From the NCBI RefSeq assembly GCF_019668485.1, contig NZ_AP024619.1, positions 318,501-382,500 of the forward strand: DNA of 64,000 bases. The letters run 5' to 3'. The notes beneath the pieces were generated by a model that was not told where the DNA came from, searched no databases, and saw nothing but the letters and a program-made list of their open reading frames with translations. Positions 58,290 to 64,000 of the stretch are shown piece by piece. A program made the translations under genes and the position numbers. The DNA comes from Gelria sp. Kuro-4 (GTDB taxonomy: Bacteria; Bacillota; DTU030; DUMP01). Every line of letters starts with the position of its first letter. Within the stretch, counting starts at the first letter, position 1.

Positions 58290-58406
58290 TTAGACTTTGC
58301 AACCAGGGAAGAAGAAGAGGAGGAAGAAGAAGAACAGGATGATGATGATGAGGATGAGGATCCACCACCACCAAAAGCCGCCGATGAAAGCCGGTGCGTC
58401 AGCCAT
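58290..58406 (-). CDS. YjcZ-like 38-aa hydrophobic micropeptide
   Basis: ATG 58406 with GGAGGG seven bases upstream. It begins MADAPAFIGGFWWWW and continues as an almost purely Ile/Leu/Phe membrane helix to FFFPGCKV-stop. The homopolymer runs WWWW, IIII, FFFF and FFF are striking. Size, N-terminal Gly/Phe and single helix resemble YjcZ-family sporulation micropeptides, but the match is by shape only. Too short for routine gene calling. Confidence 0.65.
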   Translation of the reverse strand: MADAPAFIGGFWWWWILILIIIILFFFFLLFFFPGCKV

Positions 58407-58494
58407 AGTACACCCTCCTTTGTTCTTGCTTGGGCGCGGAAGCCCCGCCGCCTAACCCACTATATGCCCGGCGGGGGATGTGTGCTACTCGGCT

Positions 58495-60291
58495 TTAGAC
58501 ATCGAGCACCGGATCGACAAACCGGAACCTCAGCGTGTCCACCAAACCCCGGTTGGTGATGCGCAGCTCCGGCAACACCGCCAGCGAAAGAAGGGCCATG
58601 GTCATAAAGGGCGACACCAGCCGGCAGCCCAGCGCCCGCCAGGCCGCCTCCAGGGCGCGCACCGCGGCGTCCACTTCTTCCACCGGCTCAGGCGACATGA
58701 GCCCGGCGATGGGGAGTTTCAGCAGCGCCAGGACCTTCCCGTCCCGCACGGCCGCCATACCGCCGCCGCATTCCGCCAGGGTGTTGCCGGCCAGCGCCAT
58801 GTCGGCATCGTTCATGCCGATGATGAGAAGGTTGTGACTGTCGTGGGCCACGGTGGAGGCCACCGCACCTCCCGTGAAGCCAAACCCCTTCACAAAACCG
58901 AGGCCGATATTCCCCGGACCGCCGTGGCGCTCGATGCAGGCCACCTTAGCCACGTCCGCCGCGGGCACGGCGGCCAGCGCGCCGTCCCGCGCCGGCACAT
59001 GCGCCTCGACGCTTAGGGTCCCCACCTTGGCCTCGATCACCTGCATGGCCCGCACGCGCACCCGCCCCTCGGTCACCGGTGCGGGGATTGTAAAGTCCGC
59101 CGGCGTCAGGGAGTGCTTGAGCCGCACGGACCGGGTGGCCCACTCGGGATACAGGTACGGGGGAAGCTCGACCAAAAGCCGCCCCTCTGCGGCCACGACC
59201 TCACCGTCCACCATGACCTTTGCCGGCCGAAAGTCCGCCAGGTCGGGGACGAAGAGAATGTCGGCGCAGCGCCCCGGCGCGATGCTTCCCAGGTCCCGGC
59301 TCAGGCCGAAACACTCGGCCGGGTTGAGCGTTGCCAGCTGAATGGCGCGGATGGGGCTCAGCCCCTCTTCGATGGCGCGCCGCACCACGTGGCTGAGGTG
59401 CCCCACCGCAAGGAGCGTCGCCGGGTGCGTGTCATCGGTCACCAGCACCGCCCGCCGCGTGTCCACGCCCGTCTCGGTAAGGCTCTTGATGGTGGCCTTG
59501 ATGTCATGCCAGGCCGAGCCTTCGCGCAGCTTGGCGTACATCCCGAGCCGCAGGCGCGCCAGGGCGTCTTCCTTGCGGGTGGACTCGTGGCAGGAGGCAA
59601 TACCGGCCGCGGCGTAGGCCTGGAGCCCCACCTCCGTCTCCGGGAGGGAGTAGTGGCCGGTGATCACCTTGCCGGCCGCCATGGTCGCCTGCAGTTCCCC
59701 GTGGACGCTGGGGTCGCCTGCGAGAACTCCGGGGAAGTTCATCATCTCGCCCAGCCCGATGATGCCCTCCCAGCCCATGGCCTCGGCCACCTCGGCCGGC
59801 CCGATCACGGCACCGGCATCCTCAAAGCCGGGCGCCGCCGGCACGCAGGAGGGCATGGTGGCAAACACCTTGAGCGGCAGGTTCTTCCCCTCTTCCACCA
59901 TGAGGCGGATACCGGGAAGGCCGAAAACGTTGGCGATCTCGTGCGGATCCATGAAGATGGTGGTGGTCCCGCTGGGCAGCACCGCCCGGGCGAACTGGGT
60001 AACGCTTACCATGCTGCTCTCCACGTGGATGTGGCCGTCCAGGAGGCCGGGTACCAAGTAGTACCCCTTAGCATCCAGCACCCGGGTCTCCGGACCGACG
60101 GTGTGCCCGGCCGCCCCCACGAGGACCACCCGCCCGGCACGGACGGCCACGTCGGCCGTAAGGATCTCACCGGTAAAGACGTTCACCACCCGGCCGCCCT
60201 GAATAACCACGTCTGCCTTAACCTTCCCCTGCGCCGCCGCGGCCAGTTCCACCGTGAGCTCGGCGAGGGGCCTTCTTTTCACCTTGTACAA
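58495..60291 (-). CDS. ade: Adenine deaminase
   Basis: 598 aa from TTG 60291, eight bases after CAGGAGG; longer ATG/GTG starts up to 60330 have no ribosome site. Amidohydrolase motifs: LDGHIHVESSM, ALPSGTTTIFMDPHEIANV-type (visible as TTIFMDPHEIANVFG), a Lys-less metal-bridging region GHYSLPETE, and DDTHPATLLAVGHL. It converts adenine to hypoxanthine. Length and motifs agree with Bacillus Ade. Confidence 0.95.
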   Translation of the reverse strand: MYKVKRRPLAELTVELAAAAQGKVKADVVIQGGRVVNVFTGEILTADVAVRAGRVVLVGAAGHTVGPETRVLDAKGYYLVPGLLDGHIHVESSMVSVTQFARAVLPSGTTTIFMDPHEIANVFGLPGIRLMVEEGKNLPLKVFATMPSCVPAAPGFEDAGAVIGPAEVAEAMGWEGIIGLGEMMNFPGVLAGDPSVHGELQATMAAGKVITGHYSLPETEVGLQAYAAAGIASCHESTRKEDALARLRLGMYAKLREGSAWHDIKATIKSLTETGVDTRRAVLVTDDTHPATLLAVGHLSHVVRRAIEEGLSPIRAIQLATLNPAECFGLSRDLGSIAPGRCADILFVPDLADFRPAKVMVDGEVVAAEGRLLVELPPYLYPEWATRSVRLKHSLTPADFTIPAPVTEGRVRVRAMQVIEAKVGTLSVEAHVPARDGALAAVPAADVAKVACIERHGGPGNIGLGFVKGFGFTGGAVASTVAHDSHNLLIIGMNDADMALAGNTLAECGGGMAAVRDGKVLALLKLPIAGLMSPEPVEEVDAAVRALEAAWRALGCRLVSPFMTMALLSLAVLPELRITNRGLVDTLRFRFVDPVLDV

Positions 60292-60483
60292 TCCACCAAC
60301 CTCCTGCTCGTAGAGATAGGCTGCGGCCACTGCGAATCGGCAGCCATCGCGGCGGCAGGCCCCGCAGGGGGCTTCCCCGAAGGTGCATGCCGCCTCGGTT
60401 CAAAAGAACGCAGGCGAGTATAGAGAAGAAGCGTCAGGTCTGCGCTGTTGGAATTCGTGGGATTGTCTTTGGCAACAGAACTG

Positions 60484-61782
60484 TCAAGCCACGGTATCCC
60501 GCTCGCGTGGGAAGAGCTCGTACTCGCGGGTGTCGATGATCTCCTTGAGGTGCCGCACCACCTGCCAGACGTCGTGAAAGCTGGTGTAAAGGGGCACAGG
60601 AGCCAGGCGGATGACGTTGGGCGGCCGGAAATCGGGGATCACCCCGCGCCGCTTGAGGGCGGCGCTCAAGCGTACCGCCTCCTCGTGCTCCACCGCCACG
60701 TGCCCGCCCCGCCGCTCCGGCTCGCGCGGCGTGCCGATGCGGTAGTTATAGGGTGGGCCGCTCAAGCCGGCGTCGATAAGGTAGATCAGGTAAGAGGTGA
60801 GGGCCAAGGACTTGGCGCGCAGCCGTTCCATCCCGGCGGCCTTAAAGAGCGCAAGCGATCCGGCCAGCGGTGCCAGGCTGAGGACGGGCGGTGTCCCCGC
60901 CTGCCAGGCCCCCGCACCGGCCGCCGGCTCAAATGTAAGATTCATGTCAAACTGCCGGTCCTTGCGGTAGCCCCACCAGCCTGCCAGGCCCGGCAGGCGG
61001 CCAAAGTGCTTCTGGTGTACAAAGAGGCTGGCTGCGGCGCCCGGCCCGGCGTTTAAGTACTTGTAGTTGCACCAGAAGGCGAAGTCCACGTCCCAGGCGT
61101 GGAGTTTGTGCGGCACCACCCCGGCCGAGTGGCTAAGGTCGAAGCCGATGAGCGCGCCTTTCTCGTGCGCCGCGTAGGTGAGGAGCGACAGGTTAAGAAG
61201 CTGCCCGCTGCGGTAAAGCACCGATGGCAGCACCGCCACCGCCACCTCATCCGTCAGAGCGGCGATGATGTCTTTTTCCTCCAGGGTACGGCCGTCGCGG
61301 GAGCGCACCAGCACCAGGTTTTCCTGGGGGTCGAGCCCGTGCAGGCGCAGCTGGCTTTCCAGCGCGTACTTGTCGGAGGGAAAATTGAGCTCGTCGGCCA
61401 GGATCTTTTTCCGTTTCCCCTCCGGCCGGTAAAAGGCAGCCATGAGGTTGTGCAGGTTCAAGGTGGTAGAGCCCGTCACAATCACCTCATCCGGCTCCGC
61501 CCCCACTAGCGGCGCCTCTTTCCGCCCCAGCTCTTCCGCCAGGTAGAACCAGGGCTGCTCGGCCCGTGTCCAGCCATCGATGCCCAGGGTCTTCCACTCG
61601 TTCAAGCTGCTAAGCAGAGCTGCCTCGGCCTCCCGGGATAGGAGCCCCAGGGAATTGCCGTCCATGTATATGCTCCCCGGCTTAAGGTAAAAGTGCCCGC
61701 GCCAGTGGGCCAGCTCGTCGCTGCGATCCAGCTCCCGGGCAAACTCTTCCGTCAAAAACTCCTGCCGTATCTCCCGGTCCAC
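60484..61782 (-). CDS. kynU: Kynureninase
   Basis: 432 aa. Starts at GTG 61782 (AAGGGG upstream); an in-frame GTG at 61824 is the longer option. KynU motifs: [50 protein letters not shown] with the PLP Lys, and [15 protein letters not shown]. It cleaves kynurenine or 3-hydroxykynurenine to (hydroxy)anthranilate and alanine. No kynurenine 2,3-dioxygenase or formamidase genes are visible nearby, so the pathway context is incomplete. Confidence 0.95.
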   Translation of the reverse strand: MDREIRQEFLTEEFARELDRSDELAHWRGHFYLKPGSIYMDGNSLGLLSREAEAALLSSLNEWKTLGIDGWTRAEQPWFYLAEELGRKEAPLVGAEPDEVIVTGSTTLNLHNLMAAFYRPEGKRKKILADELNFPSDKYALESQLRLHGLDPQENLVLVRSRDGRTLEEKDIIAALTDEVAVAVLPSVLYRSGQLLNLSLLTYAAHEKGALIGFDLSHSAGVVPHKLHAWDVDFAFWCNYKYLNAGPGAAASLFVHQKHFGRLPGLAGWWGYRKDRQFDMNLTFEPAAGAGAWQAGTPPVLSLAPLAGSLALFKAAGMERLRAKSLALTSYLIYLIDAGLSGPPYNYRIGTPREPERRGGHVAVEHEEAVRLSAALKRRGVIPDFRPPNVIRLAPVPLYTSFHDVWQVVRHLKEIIDTREYELFPRERDTVA

Positions 61783-61859
61783 ATCTGCCACCCCTTCTTT
61801 ATTTTTAGTCCCTGACTGTGCCACCTTCTTACTCTCTTTCGCGCGCCGAATCCTGCTCT

Positions 61860-62987
61860 TTACCGCCTGCTGCCCGCCAGCACCTCTTCCACCGCCGCCA
61901 ACCGGTTCAGGAGCTCGCCTGCCTCCGCCGGCACCCGCAGGCGAACTGAAGCCGCGCTGAGGCCGGGGAAGTCAGCGCCGGACTCCACCAGCACTCCCTG
62001 GCGCAAAAAGGCATCCCGGAGATCCGTCGCCGGATCCGGCGCCGTTAAGGTAACGATGGGGGTGGTGGGGTGGGTAGTCGACGGCCTTAGGACCTTGAGG
62101 GAACGCAGGACCTCCGCCTTCACCGCGCCCACGCGTCGGCGGGAGCGGACGGCGAATTCCCGGTCGGCCAGGGCCGCCCGCGCCGCCCTGCACGCCGCCC
62201 GGCTGAGGCTGAAAGGGAGGTCCACGCGGCTGTAGAGGGAGCGCAGCTCGTCCCGGAGCACCGCGTAGCCCACCCGCAACCCCGCCAGGCCCCAGCCCTT
62301 GGAGAAAGAACGGACCACAAGAAGGTTCGAGAAGGAAGTACTGAGATAGACGGCGGAACTTTCCGGCGAAACGAACTCCCCGTATGCCTCGTCCACCAGC
62401 ACCGGAACAGAAAGCTCCTGGGCGCGCTCAAGGATGGTGCGGAGGGTGGCGAGGTCCAGCAGCTGACCCGTAGGGTTGTTGGGATTATCAAGATAAACCA
62501 GAGTAACGGCGGGCGTGAGACGCTCGAGAAAGGCAGCCGGGTCAAATTCCAGCTTTTCGCCGGCCAGCGGCAGGCTGCAGTAGACAGCCCCGTTGGCGCG
62601 GGCGTCGCTCACGTACTCGGAAAACTGCGGCGTATACCCTAGGACCTGCGCTCCCGGAAAGAGGAACAACTTGTTCAAGCGCTCCAGCACGCCCATGGAA
62701 CCGGGACCGACGGCGATGTCCGCCGCCGTTATTCCCGCCCCGGCCCAGAAGCGGGCCAGGTTTTCCCGCAGCTCGTCCGCCCAGGGGTCCGGGTAACGTG
62801 AGAAGTCCTCCCCGGCCGCGGCCCGGTAAGCCTCCCGGGCCGCCGGCGGCGCCCCCAAGGGGTTGGTGCCCAAGGCGCAGTCCAGCACCTTCTCTTCCGG
62901 CCAGCCGTAGGACCGCAGTTTCTCCCGCACGTCCACCACGTAACTGTCCCGTTTGAGTTTATAGAGGTAGGCATTAGAACAAAGCAT
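61860..62987 (-). CDS. Class I/II PLP aminotransferase, HisC/CobD-like
   Basis: 375 aa from ATG 62987 (GGAGG upstream). PLP motifs: [44 protein letters not shown], and [15 protein letters not shown] with the Schiff-base Lys. The [10 protein letters not shown] start and length resemble histidinol-phosphate aminotransferase or CobD threonine-phosphate decarboxylase. Neither his nor cobalamin genes adjoin it, so the substrate is open. Located 77 nt upstream of kynU on the same strand. Confidence 0.85.
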   Translation of the reverse strand: MLCSNAYLYKLKRDSYVVDVREKLRSYGWPEEKVLDCALGTNPLGAPPAAREAYRAAAGEDFSRYPDPWADELRENLARFWAGAGITAADIAVGPGSMGVLERLNKLFLFPGAQVLGYTPQFSEYVSDARANGAVYCSLPLAGEKLEFDPAAFLERLTPAVTLVYLDNPNNPTGQLLDLATLRTILERAQELSVPVLVDEAYGEFVSPESSAVYLSTSFSNLLVVRSFSKGWGLAGLRVGYAVLRDELRSLYSRVDLPFSLSRAACRAARAALADREFAVRSRRRVGAVKAEVLRSLKVLRPSTTHPTTPIVTLTAPDPATDLRDAFLRQGVLVESGADFPGLSAASVRLRVPAEAGELLNRLAAVEEVLAGSRR

Positions 62988-63299
62988 GGGTTTTCCTCCT
63001 CCGCGGCCTAAGATTCAGTCCCTTGAGAGTATTCGCCGCCGGCCCCGGGGCCATCCTCTTTTAAACGCCAAAGATAAGGGCGCAGCACCAAGCCCTGCCG
63101 GCGCGGCCCGTCTACCGGCGTTCGGCATCTTAAGGCGTGTGAACAAGCCCGAAGCGCTGCACGCACCGCCAGCGTCCCAGCCGGCGTCTCAGGCGGCTGC
63201 ACAGTCGCCCGTCCGGTTGAAAACACCCTTTTTCTGCGCTATAATTTGTCCATTGTGGATGGAGTAGTGTTTACTGCACACATACAGAGGAGGATTCGC
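62988..63299. other. Intergenic region, divergent promoter area
   Basis: 312 nt between the divergent aminotransferase and M20D genes. Apart from the sigma-A promoter at 63217-63245 I see no ORF or RNA gene in it. Confidence 0.6.
63217..63245 (+). promoter_or_regulatory. Sigma-A promoter of the M20D amidohydrolase gene
   Basis: TTGAAA (63217-63222), 17-nt spacer, TATAAT (63240-63245). The start of transcription would lie about 48 nt before the ATG at 63300. Confidence 0.8.
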
Positions 63300-64000
63300 A
63301 TGAACGAAGCAGAGTTGGCGCAGCTGAAGCAGCAGGTATGCCGGAGCATCGCCGCCGCCCGCGACGAGATTGTGGCGCTGGCGGAGGACATCTTCACCCA
63401 CCCGGAGCTCGGCTACAAGGAGACGCGCACCTCCGAGCTGGTGGCGGGCAAACTCGCCGGGCTGGGCCTCACCGTCGAGCGCGGGCTGGCCCTCACCGGG
63501 GTAAGGGCGGTGGCACCCGGCCGGGAACATAACGCCCGGGTGGCCATCCTGGGCGAACTGGACGCCGTGGTTTCCCCCCAGCACCCCCAGGCCGACCCGC
63601 ACACGGGCGCCGCGCACGCCTGCGGGCACCACGGGCAGCTGGCGGCCATGCTGGGGGCCGGAATCGGCCTCGTCCGCTCCGGGGCGGTGAAGGAGCTGGG
63701 CGGTGACGTGGTGCTCATGGCCGTGCCGGCCGAAGAGTTTGTGGAGCTGGGGTATCGCCGCCGCTTGATGGAAGAAGGCAAGATCGAGTTTTTCGGCGGC
63801 AAGCAGGAACTCATCAAGGCAGGTGCCTTCTCCGACCTGGACGCCGTGATGATGGTCCACTCGGAAGCGCAAACGCCGGAGCGCAAGGCCTTCGTCGGCG
63901 GCACCTGCAACGGCTTCATCGGCAAGATCGTCACCTACCTGGGCAAGGCGGCCCACGCCGGCGGTGCTCCCCACGAGGGGATCAATGCCCTTAACGCCGC
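63300..64000 (+). CDS. M20D-family amidohydrolase (truncated by window edge)
   Basis: At least 233 codons from ATG 63300, preceded by AGAGGAGG. HPELGYKETRTSELVAGKL is the M20D start, ILGELDAVV and ACGHHGQLAAMLGAG the metal region, and VPAEEF the catalytic Glu motif. The usual HACGHDxH site reads HACGHHGQ here, resembling the p-aminobenzoyl-glutamate/AbgB-like branch rather than hippurate hydrolases. It hydrolyses N-acyl amino acids. The C-terminus lies beyond the window. Confidence 0.9.
   Translation, partial: MNEAELAQLKQQVCRSIAAARDEIVALAEDIFTHPELGYKETRTSELVAGKLAGLGLTVERGLALTGVRAVAPGREHNARVAILGELDAVVSPQHPQADPHTGAAHACGHHGQLAAMLGAGIGLVRSGAVKELGGDVVLMAVPAEEFVELGYRRRLMEEGKIEFFGGKQELIKAGAFSDLDAVMMVHSEAQTPERKAFVGGTCNGFIGKIVTYLGKAAHAGGAPHEGINALNA

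Noticed and set aside
57973-58293. 106-aa plus-strand ORF with one hydrophobic stretch
   Set aside because: Weak start, Arg/Pro-rich second half, no family; more likely noncoding.

Overview
The window comes from a GC-rich, endospore-forming member of the Firmicutes (Clostridia-like, possibly a thermophilic Moorella- or Peptococcaceae-type anaerobe; genus not determined). The evidence for sporulation is an alpha/beta-type SASP, YabG, Veg, CotF-like coat proteins, a triple DUF3794/LysM protein, a YjcZ-like micropeptide and ComB. Anaerobic physiology is suggested by ferredoxin proteins, a reverse-rubrerythrin-like protein and a MoeB-MobB cofactor fusion. There are no rRNA genes and no CRISPR array; one tRNA-Glu is present.

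Region 1 (1-22.3 kb) is a catabolic block organised around three copies of a two-gene cassette that I cannot assign to a named system. Gene F (about 240 aa) is a 2[4Fe-4S] ferredoxin domain fused to a conserved C-terminal domain. Gene P (about 205 aa) has four invariant Cys and several invariant His. Copy 1 (2.9-4.3 kb) lies between an OPT transporter and MoeB-MobB on one side and a TctCBA transporter plus a fumarylacetoacetate-hydrolase-family enzyme on the other. Copy 2 (8.8-10.2 kb) precedes a zinc-type alcohol dehydrogenase. Copy 3 (20.9-22.3 kb) follows an M20 dipeptidase and is divergent from a GntR regulator that heads a dipeptide ABC transporter/creatininase gene block. Two copies of a 17-bp motif in the divergent promoter region are probable GntR operators. 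The most exciting hypothesis here is that F-P is an undescribed ferredoxin-linked redox enzyme module that serves peptide or organic-acid uptake pathways.

Region 2 (22.3-36.5 kb) holds a group II intron fragment and an operon of ECF sigma factor, membrane anti-sigma-like protein, GldA/F/G-like ABC system and DUF4340 protein. It continues with the SASP, a small DMT transporter, a class III aminotransferase and an L,D-transpeptidase. Next come a split UviA-like sigma factor with a UviB/BhlA holin, then an iron-type alcohol dehydrogenase coupled to an SsuABC-type transporter.

Region 3 (36.6-51.9 kb) is mostly chromosomal housekeeping and sporulation genes: CAP-domain protein, DUF3794 protein, rubrerythrin, CotF-like proteins, Veg, YabG, RNase J, ThiI, NifS-type desulfurase, a DedA-PAP2 fusion, DegV, a phasin-like protein, a GH18 spore-cortex-type hydrolase and ComB.

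Region 4 (51.9-55.3 kb) is a mobile-element graveyard beside tRNA-Glu. It contains a frameshifted ISLre2-type transposase, an intact IS110 transposase with a possible bridge-RNA region, an internally deleted IS110 relic, a second ISLre2-like fragment and an amidohydrolase fragment.

Region 5 (55.4-64 kb) starts with a more AT-rich TPP-riboswitch operon (thi4 and a HIT protein). It then has two unknown genes, a 38-aa hydrophobic micropeptide, adenine deaminase, kynureninase, a HisC/CobD-like aminotransferase, and a truncated M20D amidohydrolase behind a near-consensus sigma-A promoter.
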